A DNA stretch of 64,000 nucleotides, taken from NCBI RefSeq assembly GCF_910592395.1, contig NC_088312.1, positions 1,116,001 through 1,180,000 of the forward strand, in the 5' to 3' direction. Each line of letters begins with the position of its first letter. The first letter of the stretch is position 1. A program made the translations under genes and the position numbers. The notes beneath the pieces were generated by a model, which was given only the letters and a program-made list of their open reading frames with translations, was not told the origin of the DNA and searched no databases. Positions 22,793 to 36,720 of this stretch are shown here, in pieces. Source of the stretch: Lineus longissimus (lineage: Eukaryota > Nemertea > Pilidiophora > Heteronemertea > Lineidae).

Positions 22793-25661
22793 GTGATGCA
22801 GGCACAGAAGAATAGTAGATAAAGCTAGCCCTGGGCATTAGGTAGATTGTACATCATACAGCTAAATATACCTGTAGCATTCCAGACAAACATATGGTTA
22901 GCATTTTTCTCGTGTGATTACAGAGGATCGCCGACTTACTCAACTCGGACGAAATTAGAATGTGCAAAGTTATATTTGGCGGCAGAAACCTATAAATAGT
23001 TCTTATGCATAAACTATAGTAAGTTGTTATGTCTTAGAGGTTTCGAGTACATTTTCATAGCTTACCAACGAATTTGTCGACCAATGTAATTATCTTCTAG
23101 GTGTTGTCAAGCTCAGCAATGGCCAAGTCCTATAGTCCAAGCAGAAAACCAAATGATCAGAGCAGGCAAGAATGTTGATATTGGAAAAAGCCTCCATGTT
23201 ATCGCTCATCCCCAGGAGACTGCGATATGGATCCACGCCAGCTTAGCTACCCCTAGAGACACCCGGGACCATAAATATTTTGTCGTTTCTGATATCGACT
23301 CTCAGTAATATGCATGTAGCAAACAGACCAGGCCTTAATTGATTTTTTTAAACCTTGTAAATTATATAGTCTATATCAGTTTCATCACATTCAAATGTTG
23401 CGAAATCTGTCCATATAACTGTGCTATAGTTTCATCACATTCAAATGCTGCGAAATCTGTCTATATAACTGTGCTTATAGTTTCAATATTTAGTAACACT
23501 CGGACATAAATAGCCTACGCTGTATATGGAAATCAATGATATGACGGCGGACAGGCACTCCAGGACACGTTGATGTGATGAGACTCCTATCAAGAAGCTA
23601 ATTGTCACGCGAGCTCGAGGGCTTATGGTTGGTGACTTCTTAGCGGATGCTGAACTTGTTGTCAAGATCGACAAGAGAAACTCCATTATGATGGTCAAAC
23701 AACAGACATATGATATAACCCTAAAGTGATCCCGAGGCCATTTGGTAGTTTTAGATCAACAGGTATTTTCAATGTTGATTTATTTCCAGCAGCCTCATGA
23801 CACTTTCAACTGACTGTATGAGTCAATTTGAGTGTAAGGCGAGCACTACGCTTGTATGGCGCTTCAAAGTATTTGCCTGCCTAAAAAAAGACCCCGGGAA
23901 CCTACTTGGTATTGTTTGTCATGACAGTTTGGCATGACATCACTTTCATACGACCATCGCTTTCCTACACCAATTCCCATGGCGCTAATGGCGTAATCTT
24001 AGCAATTTTCCATGATTTATAAAACTCATGGCTTATGCACGTAAGAAAATTCTCTTGCAGTTTTCTCTTCTAACGAGATCGATTTCACTGCACTTCACGT
24101 TGGTTGATGATATAACAAAGGAAGCCTTTTAGTCTGTCAATCGTCTGACATTAAGAGGGCCGTTCAAATTTCGATCAATGTCGAGCAAAACAACGCATTT
24201 TGAAGTAACTGTTCACTACATCAGAATGTGTATTATACCTTGAACAGTTCGCCTTACAATACGACATGATTCCATTGCTGCTTCCTTCACAATGAGAGAT
24301 CAAACAGCTGCAGAGGGTCATATAACCTGTTTTCTTTCGGGAAGCATCGCATTAAATCTTGACTACATCCGTAATTGAACATTTAATAGATTTCTTCCTA
24401 AACGTATGTGTACAGTTTTATCACACCAGTGACTGTTTCAAAATGTGAACTTAGCCTATGCATGTGATACAGAAGTTATGAATTAATCATATAAGGTCAA
24501 AATAGATGCATCATGTATGAGTCCATGATAAAGATCTGTTGTTGTAGGCTGTGGTACCGCTTTTGAAGTATTGTCAAAGGTGTTGTTAAACTCATTGCGG
24601 GGTAAATTCGGCCACTGAACAGTCAAGTCAAATGTGAACGAAACTGCTTTTTTCATTGCTCTGCGGATGAAGCTCACGAACACAAGCAAATAGTTTGCAA
24701 CGATGGGTAAGGAAGAATCTATTTCACAAGATCGATGCGATGATCTGCCAAGGCTAAATGTTGGAAAACACAACGACCACCAAACGACCAACTGCACTCG
24801 AAACATGATAGACAACCAGCGACCCCGCTAGCGACTGGTCTCACTTCACTACCCAAACAACAAGTTCATTAACGAGACAGGTGTCAGAGACGCTTTCGTG
24901 TAAAGAAAAAGTGGAAAATATTCCTCTGAGAACATGTGTTTGCTGGCCTATAGGGTATCAGTGATGACACATCGGAACACGACATGCACCGACTGTCTCA
25001 CTGCAGCCGCTGTCTTTGATTTACAAAGCAGAAGGATTAGGCTTATCCTATACATCACCTCTTCACAGACATTGCATATGTCCCTTGGAAGCTAATCAGC
25101 AGCTCTTTGTGACTGGAAAAAAACTTAGAGAATAGTAACTTGCGCAGGGCCGTATCTGCTACATGCATTCTGAATAGGGATGTGTGTGAGAAAGGTCAAA
25201 TAACTCTTACGTTCTTCTGCAGAAGAAACGTCATCATGTCACGTCTATGGCTACGGCGGATGTTTGTTTTTGTCTTGTAAGTTATCATTGCTGGTAAATG
25301 TTTGATAAGTCTCCCTGAGTATGACAAGGGCACTGGATTTAAACCAAGTAGCCTTTACGCTACCTTAACGTCCATACAACCAACCTCAACTCTTGCTTCA
25401 AGGAACGAAGTGCTAACATCAATGATAAACCATCAGCCTTTTGCACGTCACCTGTAGTGCAGCCTGGATGGTGACAAATCGCCTGAATGAGTTAACTGGG
25501 ATGTCATTGTGATATCACATTCCATTCGTTTAATGAGATAATTGGGATAGCTTCATTATGGATTGTAATATCATATGATATTCTTCCAGCTGTATCATTG
25601 TCAGGACGATGCCAAGTGATCAGTTGCTATGATATACATATAAAACTGTTGATTGGGATGG
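22793..25661. other. Gene-poor stretch, one weak ORF
   Basis: It holds a two-unit 50-bp repeat at 23379-23481. A minus-strand 110-codon ORF (24483-24815) begins with a hydrophobic, signal-peptide-like stretch but has no recognisable mature domain. I do not call it a gene. Confidence 0.4.
23379..23481. repeat. Tandem duplication of a 50-bp unit
   Basis: GTTTCATCACATTCAAATG begins units at 23379 and 23429; each unit ends in CATATAACTGTGCT or TATATAACTGTGCT. Two copies are nearly identical and the start of a third (TAGTTTCA) follows. Confidence 0.85.
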
Positions 25662-25927
25662 TTGGATCCAGCCAACAACTCGAAAGCTCGGTGCCAAATC
25701 TTCCATGAAGAAAGCAACTTTCTCTCCAGCACATCCAGCAGTAGTAATCTACTGCTGGTAGATCTTATGGCATAACTTTACTTTTCAAGGGAGCTTGGAT
25801 CCAGCCAACAACTCGAAAGCTCGGTGCCAAATCTTCCATGAAGAAAGCAACTTTCTCTCCAGCACATGCAGCAGTAGTAATCTACTGCTGGTAGATCTTA
25901 TGGCATAACTTTACTTTTCAAGGGAGC
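25662..25927. repeat. Two near-identical 133-bp tandem copies, each with a hairpin
   Basis: The copies at 25662-25794 and 25795-25927 differ at only about one base by eye, so the duplication is recent. Each carries a perfect inverted repeat, CAGCAGTAG then a TAAT loop then CTACTGCTG (25736-25757 and 25869-25890). Confidence 0.9.
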
Positions 25928-28900
25928 TTGCTTATTGAACTTGCCTTAATTTGAGTGAACACTTGATCAGACCGCAGGAACTACCTGCTTTCCCAAATGC
26001 CAGGTAGAACAGTACGTCATTGCTTTTGCATGACTCACTGATCTGATGTATACGTTAACCATTTAAGTTCGAAAGACAGCTATTCCTCAGAGACTAGTTC
26101 CATACCAGCACAACCATCATTACACTTTGAAGACATAACGCGTCAGTACAGAATCCCTACCAAATTTCCTATCTTACCAGCCTTATAAACTCTAAACATG
26201 AAGAAACTATAATCTCATCAACCACAATATTCGCCTCTTTCTGCCAAAGGCACGAGCCAGACTACCAAATCTGGACCTTAAAAGCTTTTACAAAGCAGAA
26301 TTGATGAGATAATTCTTCCGGTACACGGCCGTTTATTTCACTTAATGAGCGTTGTCTGATGAGCGATTAACCTAGAGAAGCAGCTGGTGTCTGGTTGACC
26401 AGTTTGGCTTTCAAGGTTGGGACAAGGCTTTGGGCATTGCTAGCTAGATATAACATTTGTGTCGTCTATGTCATGCGACACAAGCCAAGTATGACAAGAC
26501 ACGATCAAGACATGATGAGATCTGATGACACTACCCAGCTATCGGCTACCTCGAACTTAGACAATGTGTGAATTTGAGTTAATCGGACATCGCCTATACA
26601 TGCTTCCCGAAATTGGTGGCTTGCATTTGAACTAACTTTTTCCCCCTTGTCCGTCATCAAAGGCATTCAAGTGTGTTGGTCAACCATGACTATTTCCTTT
26701 GTCCCTCCACCATAAGGCCTAGTTTCCCCTTTTGACATCACTATTTCGGACACTCAGCGCCCCATTTCTGGAAAGGTGTATATGTATGCCCAAGTAGTAG
26801 TTGGAACGTTACCATACTGTTCATTGCGTGCAACTTCTCTATCAAAACAAACCAATACAAACCCATCTATGAACACATTAAAGCAGAGCAACCGAAGGAA
26901 TCGCTTGCATTCCAAGTGCTTGCGTCAACATGCTATAACTGAAAACAAAACCAGGTGATCTACTTTACCCGACCAGTGTTAGCAAATTGCTATATGTATT
27001 ATTAGACTTGATGAACATAACTTAAGGACCATTCGATGGTATTCGTCTGTGGCCGCCAATGAAATACAATCATGTTTTTTGGTCCATTTGCTCTATTTCA
27101 ATGTGAATGTAAACTCGGTGCAATGTATTCCCCTTAAATGATATAACACAATAGGACCGACTGGAGAAAAAAGAGGATTCACAGATTCCTTAGATGTGAA
27201 CAGTGTTGGTAAAGAGTCAAGGTTTGACATTTTAGAGGCAACCATGATGGCGTATCCCTGTTTTTGTACGCTTACCGTTACTGACGTTACAAAGCTACAT
27301 GTAAAGGTGAATGCTATGAGTTTCCTTTGCACGCAGATGACGTGTGACCTTGCCCTGGAAACCAGGCACTGAAGATATGCTAGGTATTCATATCATCTTC
27401 ACCGTGGACAAACTAGATGTACATTTTGTTACATGGAATTTACCATGGTAGTAAAAAATACAATGCATACTAGCATGTACATTACACGGTAGAATACTTA
27501 GCTCAAAGCTAGAGTGGTGCGATAATGTGTAACGGGTTTCTGCCGATGGTTTACGGCGAAGATGAATACGTGCCGATGCACTTCTGAGTTCTCTATGCAA
27601 ACATCCTTCAGAGATTTCGTTGCTGTGTAGCCAATCCGAAGCTGCCAGCCCATTACTTCGCCGAATCTGCAAGCGTGAAGGCTTCTGGTAGCAAATGTTG
27701 ATAGAGGAAATTCTAAAAATCCAGCCCGAGGAATACGTAGCTCAAAAGTCAGACTCGTCATCAACACACACTCCGGACACATTGGACCGCTCGTGCTGTC
27801 GCATAAGGCGATCCAGTTAGGATGACGCAATGGACTGCCCCTGGAGTCTACATCAACATGGCTAAGCTAATTTCGTAGACTACGCTCAATTTGAATGGCA
27901 TTTATTTTTGTATCAAATCTACCATCCAGCACCGGCCTAAACAAACAAGATTCTCTTTGATGTACTGTAGAGAAACATGTATTCCAACATCATATCCTTA
28001 GGGAATGTTTTACTCCAGCATTCCGTGGATCTGGGGCGGCAATGGTTAACCAACAAAGCAGCTGGATGCTCACACAAGTAGGCTACTTGCGCATACCCTA
28101 GGTTATCAGGAATATGTAAGACAGATTTGCTGGCTCTTTCTCGAGTTACGGCAAACATTTGAAGCCATGCCAATGTTATCTCCGCAAATGCAGGTTTACC
28201 TTAGATGTATGCATCCGGACCTAAGTTGTGAAAGCTTCGTTTTGAAAGAAGCTATTTTGGCAGCCATCTTGTGTCGTCCACATGAAGTCATTGTATATGC
28301 TTATCATCCGCAGGGACCGAGGGTAGTTTACTGCGGCGACGACCGCAGCGTGAAGACGCCAGAGTTGAATCACGCCTTATGTGAGGCGTCAGAGTTTACT
28401 CCGTCAAATCGGTTCCGCAAACACACTGACAATGATTTCCACTCAACTACTCGACTCGGCTACTTTTTGGGAATAAAGAAAAACTGATTATTTCACCGTG
28501 CATGCAGATGGGCACCATCTTCTTCTGTTAGGATGGCCATTTGTTATCCATTCTTTTCTGCCTTAGATTCATTATACATACATTTCAGGGATTCTGAAAA
28601 AACAGAGTTTTCCTGACACTCTCCACTTAATGTTTGCTGAATTGTCTAAAGTTACATTGAACACGACAAGACATGCATTGCCTAATGGACAAATCTCATC
28701 ACTTGTGCTCGAGCGCTTGTAGAGTTTTCTTCGAGAGCACTTGCAGGGGTAATTCAATACTTTCCGCTTAACATGTACGAACATCGCTAAGCCTTTCATA
28801 AATTTACAAAAAAGAAGTGGAAAGATGCCCGATTTATGAGGATGTTCTGGGTATATGTACCAACGTTTTAGGAACGAGCCACATCCCTCCTTGCCTGTAG

Positions 28901-30150
28901 CAGGGCTACAAGAACGACACGGTATACGGAAACGCCTAACACCGCGAACAATGGTTTCATAGTCATAGGTAAAGCCATTGTTCGCCGGCGTATCTCACAA
29001 CGTGTTGCTAGCTCTATGTAAACCTGGATTTGAAAGCAGTTACATGGAGCTGCACGGTACAAGGACACGCCAGCGGACAATGGTTCCATGGTCACATGTT
29101 TATGAACACTTTGTGAAGTGAAATCATTGTTCACCTGCGAGTTGGTATTCTGTATAACTCTATGTTAACCCGGCCTTAGTGCTCCGTTGCATGCATATTT
29201 GAGCCTATTTTAGCCTTTTTGTGGGAATTGGATAACATTCTGATAAACGATGCACTGCCAGGGTAAAATGTAGACTTCATGATTTAGCTAAGCAATGTAA
29301 ATACAGCGCACATTTTTCATTTTTATTGCAGTTCTTCTACTAGATAATTCTTGGCAACGTGACATTTGTCGATTTATTTCCATGAAAAATCGCACTTTCG
29401 CCTCGAGTTTCCCGGTATACCAATATTTCAAAAGAAAAAAGGCAACTTGTTTACATCACATGTCCGATAAAATTTCGAGAGGCAAAATGTCCGATATATA
29501 TACGGTACAGATCCTGGGGCTCTACATTACAGGATATGAGCGTGATATTACAAACAAGAACCTCTCCATAACACCGGAGTGGCGATGCAGTCAAAACTCA
29601 GACAGGGATCCTCTCGATGGACGAGCCTGATCAAGCTTCGCCCTTCACTGTTCACACCTAGCGATTCGACTGAGCATCCGTAGTTGCTTTAACGGGCAAC
29701 CTCTGTCAATCAACGTGTGTCATCGCAGGCGCACATCTGAACAGTGCACACACTCAATGCGCAGTCGCCTGGAGGCCACCAATTGGACTGCATGGAGTCC
29801 CTCTTTAGGCTACAAATGTTGCAACTGAAACCTCGTTTCACGACACAATATAACATGAGGCAAAATGCTACCGCTGGTATCTTTGGTGTAGGGAGGCAGC
29901 TAACTGTTTCACCAGATGTTTTCTCGACCATGATAAAATGGTAACCTGTACGACCTTCAACTGTGAAGCGAGATGTTGTTGTTGCCAACACCTAACCCAT
30001 GATATATAGCGTCTGCATCAATAAAGATGTTTTCCTTGGTTGAATCAAGGGCAAGAAACACAGTGCAGGCCCAAACATTTACCATGATTGATGAACAGGG
30101 CCGGATATCCGTGGTTAGGGTCATGCTGTAATGTAGGGAAGGGCAGGACC
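25928..30150. other. Gene-poor stretch, nothing supported
   Basis: ORFs of 60-110 codons on both strands overlap and lack recognisable domains. A pair of diverged repeats with an inverted repeat is at 28868-29160. Confidence 0.4.
28868..29160. repeat. Diverged direct repeat with internal inverted repeats
   Basis: Two segments of about 140 bp are similar to each other (for example ACAATGGTTTCATAGTCA and ACAATGGTTCCATGGTCA; TCTATGTAAACCTGG and TCTATGTTAACCCGG). The first contains a perfect 11-bp inverted repeat, GCGAACAATGG and its complement, at 28944-28954 and 28975-28985. The layout suggests an old non-autonomous fold-back element or repeat pair. Confidence 0.6.
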
Positions 30151-30785
30151 TCATTACAATGACAGGTGGTCCTTCCCAAAACAAGAACTCCGTGCTTCAG
30201 TGTCCACGTGTTGATCTCCTTGGTGAACCAAGAACAGATCAACCAGCGATCAAAAACCTGGTGACGCCTCAAAGCTTTCATGTTCACGCGATACAAGATA
30301 ATGAAGAAAAAAGAGGGGAAAAAATTGGCAGATTCAACGGGGGTCGAACTCGTGACCAGCCGACCCACGCGGGTCTAACACTCTAAGCGCGGTACCGTCA
30401 TGGCTTTCATGCTCACGTGGGGATTTATTTGCCTGATATCAACGAGCCAGGTGATGCATGACTAGATGACATCCCTCTAATACCATTCACGTTGTCGCCA
30501 TATTGAAAACGCGCCACAATTGTGATTAGTTCGCGCAGGTGGCAGAGTGATTGACCGAAATAGTTCCAAGTTATCTTATATTTCGATAGCTGTACATATT
30601 TTTCTCAATATATCGTATCTATATACCTCAGTGATATAAAAGATAATACTTGCAGTTGATTTCACGTTTGAAGGGTCCTTTTGAAAAAGTTTTTAGAATC
30701 GAGGTCAACAGGGTCAAAAGAAATAGTTTTTGGCGCCAATATAATGTCAGCAACATGGCGGATTTGTTCTAAAGTTCGAGTAGAT
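30150..30785 (-). mobile_element. Diverged copy of the 5' repeat family with SINE head
   Basis: A tRNA-like segment on the minus strand (about 30331-30410, B-box region around 30341-30350) is followed by sequence matching 600-900 in order: CGCCATATTGAAAACGCGCC, AATAGTTCCAAG, TCAGTGATATAA, GAGGTCAACAGGGTCAAAAG and TTGGCGCCAAT. It is the third copy of the family in the window, clearly older than the two at the 5' end. Confidence 0.8.
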
Positions 30786-33700
30786 AGGTACTGAACCAAG
30801 ATGACAATGTTCGAATTCCCTTCCGTGCACCTCCTCATTCTGCAATATACTTATTCTCGCTAAAACTGATTTTGCAAGTGTTGTGAGGTGGTTTGTATAT
30901 GTCTTGCAAATCTCAGGCCAACAGGTACATTCTGTTTTGGTGAGATCTTTATTGCACTTTGTGATTTTTTAAAGGCTCACGGCGTCTGCCCGTTCACTGA
31001 TTGGTCGTCGCTTCAATGAAAATGACACAAGCCACTGCCGTACCGGTACTCCTGTAAATATATGTGAAGGAACGGCGATCCCCTAACATCCTGGCAGGAG
31101 TGGTTTCAATCTACTTCGCCTCTCGATAGACAGTTACAGAGATTCATGAAGGGAACGTCAGTGAGAGGATCGCAGCGGGTAAACGTTTAAAACGGTGGGG
31201 AAGGTGGCTGCATTACGACAAAAGATTGTTGTCCTTGCCAAAAAAGACCCTGCACTGTCCTAAACCCTTGCGGTGACGAGAGTTGATGTTCTTTACGGTG
31301 TACCTCAACCCTTTGATTTCCAAATCAGTCGCTAACAAGCCACCTATACTCCCTGAATGTCGGATGAAAGGAAACCTAGTTAGCCCTGGCGTGGACATCA
31401 GTGTTTATTTCGCGAAAGCTCTTTTCCAATACAAATAATGCTTTTGGTACAAGATGTCAGAAATGTATGTACTTGCCTCCCCTGGGCAGCGGGTATTGTT
31501 TCTTTGGTCAATATGTCATTTCCGTATGCCAACTGCCTGGGGTTTTGTTGATATGAAATTAATAGGACACAGTTTATAACTGGCAGGGGATTGTTTTCTC
31601 TCATGAAGGCGCCTTATCAACAGTGTTGGTCACATTTTGCATTACATGTATATCTTGAAGACGTTGTCAACGTTGTTGCTTAGAAACCAATTTGTTTGTT
31701 GGTTAGCAACTTCATGGAAGCAGTGTTGTCAGAACGTGACAAAAACAGATTGCTTTCAAATGTTTGGTCTCGATCGTTTAGCAACGAAGTATGGGAAGAT
31801 AATCGCAGTCTCCATCTGTTCACTCTCCGTAGCAGAGGTTACGAATTTGTCGGGGTTTTTGTCGATATTCTGTGCCCGTTGTGCCAACAAAATGCATTGC
31901 GGTTCAAAAGGGAGAGTTAGTCGACCGACAAAGCTACGCGAGTGATTCGGCAATGGCTTATCTATTCATAGAGCCAAGCCGTGTGCCGTTATTTTCGGCA
32001 TCATGGCCGATTACGGACACTTCTGACGGTCTTCTGAAAGTTTCCGAGGAATGTCCGAGATGACGGCAAAAATGACGTCAAAATGTGCATCCATTGAGTC
32101 TGGGTGTTGTTCTTTGGGAGCGACTCCGATCGTCAACTTCTTTCCAATAATTCCATCCCTTTGAAGACGCTGCGAGAGGCGAGGCGTTCTTCTCTGTCCC
32201 CTTTTAAATGAAATGCTTGTCAATTCAAATCATTCGGAGTGAAAATGCAATTACCAGAATGGGATTGGCTTAGGAATTAAAGAACCTCATAAGTTCTTAA
32301 AGTTTCCTCGGTAACCAGTTCCTTAACGAATTGGTAGGTGCACGGAGGTAGAGCTCTACACCCGTGGTATAGGTGTGAGGCAGGATTGCGCCGTAAACTG
32401 TGGTGAAACTGTTAAGGCAATGGAGCAGGATGCGAGGTAGTTGAATCCTTAGTATCCAAGCACAGTAATATGGATCAACCAATGAGTCTGGAGTACTCGG
32501 CCTGCAGAATGTCATCCTTGCATATGGTGGAGGTGGGTTGGTGTACCTTGACTTAAGGTATATGAGGATTTATGTTGAACTTCTTGCCTTGAATATACAT
32601 TTGCTGCTGTATGCTGTCAAATGTGATGAGAAGCGGAGTAGCTTATGTGTGGCTTCTTGCACCCGTTTCCAGGTCGGCTTCTAACGAAGGATACTAGGCT
32701 ACATGGTTATCAACCAAAACGGCCCATTTAGTAACAAAACGGAGTGGTTGCGAAACTGCGCACTTAGTATAGAGAGGTACAGCTGAGATATGGAAAGCGA
32801 ATCCCTTGCCAGGAATTCGATTAGTTCAATTCACGAGTTTTCTGAAAATACTTACATGTAGTAACTTTTTATAAATAATTGGCAACTAGCAAATAATCCC
32901 AGAGGGATGCGTGCGTCATCCGTTCCAATTAGCGGGCGATGTTGTAGCCTCCACTGGGCCCAAACAGGTTCTGTTCTGTATAAGGTGACTTTGTATCTGA
33001 TGAACTTTCATAAAACCCGTGACTGCTCACCTTTGGACTGGCGCATCTCTCGAATCAAATATTTGTAAAAAAAGAAGCAACAAGCACCAGATTAACATAC
33101 GTTGAAAGCGAATTCAGGCCAATGGTACAATAACAACCATGATTACTGTTTTCGATGCTGCATATAGCTACGGATAGAGCAAGATGATATAAAAAAATAC
33201 AATCTTAGTGATAGCAAAGATACTGCAAAGTGTTTACATACCTTTTCAACAAGTTGGAACAAACTTTTGACTCAATATTCCGTCGACTTCAACGTAAATC
33301 CGCCTATAACTTTGGTGGCAACGAAAGCTTAAAATCCGTTCAGTGAACAAAATCCTCTTCGGACTTGTTCCTAGGCATTTACTGTTGTGCAGGCTAGCAA
33401 GGCATTAGAAACCTGGCCAATGCAGCTGATGGAGCAAGAACGTACACAGTAAACATGTGATACCTGCACCCTGAAAGCGTTTATGGTCGATACGCAGGCT
33501 CCCGCGAGGTGTCACTGACTGCGCATGTCTCTCTTGCTGGAGAGTGGGATTGCAGCCTTTTCTACCGGAAACCATAGGTACTGGCAACTGTTGGATACAG
33601 AACCGAAGATTTTGAATTTTATGTTTCATTGTAATTCATAAGGTTCGTTTTCCTAAACTAGGCCAACCGTGTATCAGATTCAAGGTTTTATCCAGAGTTT

Positions 33701-36430
33701 TAATTTGCCTGTCCCAGCATATGATATCAAGCTGGAGGCCAAACAACTTTATAATTTCCTCACCACGACATGTATGTCGAGGAGATTTGGGGCACTGCAT
33801 CGGTGATCACCTGGTAAGCAATCCCGTGTGTGCGTTTGTGTGTGTGTGTGTTATGCTGTTTTGGACCGCATGCATATGCCACTCTTTTCAAAGCATCAAC
33901 TTCTTATTGTGGTGCTTGTGTGAGATAGTACATTATTTAGAATAATCTTCTCCTTCGAGAAGTTACCATTGCCGACAGGAACCATGGAAGAATACCAACT
34001 GAACACTCCTCCGTATACAGGCTTTAGTGGCTTCTCCATGTCGACCACAGCAATATCTGTCTAAACTCAAATGGATTTGTGGGGTTTGGCGTTGAAACTT
34101 TTTGTTCATTTCCATCGACTGAAGCAGCAACACAAACGCCGTGGTTGGTTCGTAGCTCAAACTAAGGACAAGATGGCAAGCATTCATAATCCTCCATCAT
34201 GGTAGAAAGTGACAAATATTATATCCTCGTTCAGAAATCGATCAGCTTCTCGAAGATTTGGTTGCAATGTATAATATGGCAATCTTGAGCCAAGAACGTG
34301 AGGTCCTGAGCGGAAGCTTTTATTCTTCAACTTACCAAAGCATCCCCAGCATCAATGGTGTTGCAGTCAAAAGCACATAGATGGCGACCACATCAAAGCG
34401 GCAACTGATGTATAGTTTTGAGCATTAGCTGATGGGTCAAACATGTTTTCTTGAGTAGGTCCGACGGAAAGCAAGCGGGTATGTTCGTGATAGCGTGGAT
34501 ATTACCATTACCCCCTTCACAACCGAAAGCGAGGTCATTCTCTGCAGGCTTCATGGGAAGCAATCTGAATTCGGTCATGTCGGTATATACTGTACATGTA
34601 TGATATAAAATGTCCGAACGGCGACATCGGAACTCGATTAAAGCACCGACCTCATGACTCTTTCAATTCGTCTGTAGCTTTCAAATCATTCAACGCCGAC
34701 ATATCACTCTTCATTTATTAAAAATTATGTTTTAGTGTTGAATATGACAGCAAATTGTTAACCATCTCTATAAGGTTGAAGAATCTGCGCTTACAGGAAG
34801 GCTTATAAATTATCTGTACGTATATAATAACATAAGCAAGATTCTTTACTTACGATCAGAAACACCGACGGTACAGGTAGGCTTCCTCTCTTATTAGTAT
34901 GTTATATGTACTGATGAGAAAAAGGATATCAGACTAAACAAAGTTTCTTCTCACAAGTGGTATTTTGAGTTCTCTAAAGGTAAACTCTTATTACTGCCAA
35001 AAATGTGTCAGTAGCTGTTTTTTTACTGGCCTATCCACATCATTGCCGTTTCCTGCACACTTTCCTGTACCAGTAGAATCACTGATGTTCGCCTAGGTAC
35101 CATTTGATTCTTGATGCCGACATAGCGATACCACCTTGGACCTGAAAATCCAACTTTTTAAAATCTTGTATATAGGAAATTATCATTGCAAGAAATATAA
35201 TGGAAAGTTTCTTCTAATATCTGTAATGTACTAAGTGCAAGAAAAAATGACGAACAAAACATCATGATTTACTTATAAAAGCGAAAGAAAGACAGACACG
35301 ACGGTATAAGGTCAAAGGGTCAGGCGATGTCATCTGTGAGCGTTGCCAAGGAAATCTGTGCACACGAGTCGGTGGTTGCTAGCCTTCTCCGCCTGTATTC
35401 CCGGCACCAGACGACCCCTCTGTCTGACCATCATACTATTGTAAGCCCAGCAACTCGCAAATAAGAGCAGGGCAGCTTTATGATTTATACAGCATAAGCT
35501 CCGCAGCTATGGAGATGAACCCAGCACTCCAGAACGACATTATAGTTTGCTTACACCACGTTGTGTACAAACTATTGGCCGCCATGTTGATTTACGAGCA
35601 AGTGTAGCCATCAATATTCCACGCAGCCCTGGATTAAGGATATTCCAGAGCGAGTTAACCTAAAAAGGACAAATGACACCCGGAATACGTTGGATTTCTG
35701 CGTGCCTCGGATCATATTAAAACATCATCTGGTGTGTCGTCTCAACACATTTTACATGTTTCGTTGATAAAGTGATTGTACTGGTATACGTTGATGAGAA
35801 GGATATCGAAATTACACCTGCGCGATTTCAAATGCACTGGTGACATTTATTGCGTAAGCATTGTGTGTATGTGTGCTTTGTATCTTCTATTGGCTTGTAT
35901 ATCGACTGCGTTCTATGTTTAGAATTCTGACCCGTCTAGTCTGTCGAAATCGATATTGGAACAATACGTTCATACGCTATATGGAATCGACATTGATTGA
36001 AACTGATGCCTTGCAGTTCTTGATTCGCAGTCTGATGTGATATATATTGAAATAACATTTGGATTTCCTGAAAATTCTACCAGAAGCGAAGTTATTTCTC
36101 AAGTTGGACTCATTCTCTACGGACGTGCTTCATTTTTAGATTGGTACACGCACGACAAAACATCATTCCAGCAGTAATTTAGTTGTACATTGAGTGGAAC
36201 TATAGCTTTATATTGTCTCCCTGCAGAGAGGGAGAGTTTGATCGATAACTGTGGCTGGCGGTTACTAGTGGAAACACCATGTGCATCACCATGTTAATAC
36301 ATACGCTTCAATAGACTTTGGCAACACCATCGAAAGCTTCAATTAACCGAACCAAAGAGACCATCGACTTAAGACGCTTGAACGCTGATGACGCTGAGCC
36401 CGAGACGCTTCAGGACGATAATCCTACAAA
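30786..36430. other. Gene-poor stretch, nothing supported
   Basis: No ORF above about 102 codons and no recognisable domain on either strand. A short GT-dinucleotide run occurs at about 33830-33850. Confidence 0.45.
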
Positions 36431-36720
36431 TTAAGTGGTAACCACGATAGCTGAGCAAATACTTTGCAAATTGAGTTTTTTGCTTGCAGTGCAAACATTG
36501 GATAACAGCAGGGAATAGAGGATAGCCTTTTTGTCGTCAGATCGTAGCGAGTGGTGGATTCGCGTTTCATTGCAGAGGACGTTTTGTCGTTGAAATTTGC
36601 AATAGGAAGCCACATGTCCCTTCCAGGAGCATTTAAAGCATGTTAGACTATCTCCCATCATAACGTGTGCATCATTCAGTGCTGCAACTTGTGACATTGA
36701 CAGGCTGTTTCCTCGAGGCA
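36431..36720 (-). pseudogene. Zinc-knuckle (CCHC) relic, probably from a retroelement
   Basis: A minus-strand reading of 88 codons contains C-F-K-C-x4-H-x4-C (plus-strand bases 36599-36640), the exact C-x2-C-x4-H-x4-C spacing of a nucleocapsid-type zinc knuckle, with hydrophobic and Gly residues in the usual places. No capsid, protease or polymerase could be read in frame around it, so it looks like a decayed Gag fragment or, less likely, an exon of an unseen gene. Confidence 0.4.

Noticed and set aside
22358-22838. Minus-strand repeated-peptide ORFs
   Set aside because: Frame is broken by unit-length changes; a product of the minisatellite.
24483-24815. Minus-strand 110-codon ORF with a signal-peptide-like hydrophobic start
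   Set aside because: No recognisable mature domain or cysteine pattern, no clear splice partners, and length is within chance for this region.
28167-28487. Plus-strand 106-codon ORF in the gene desert
   Set aside because: No domain, no supporting splice sites or start context; likely chance.
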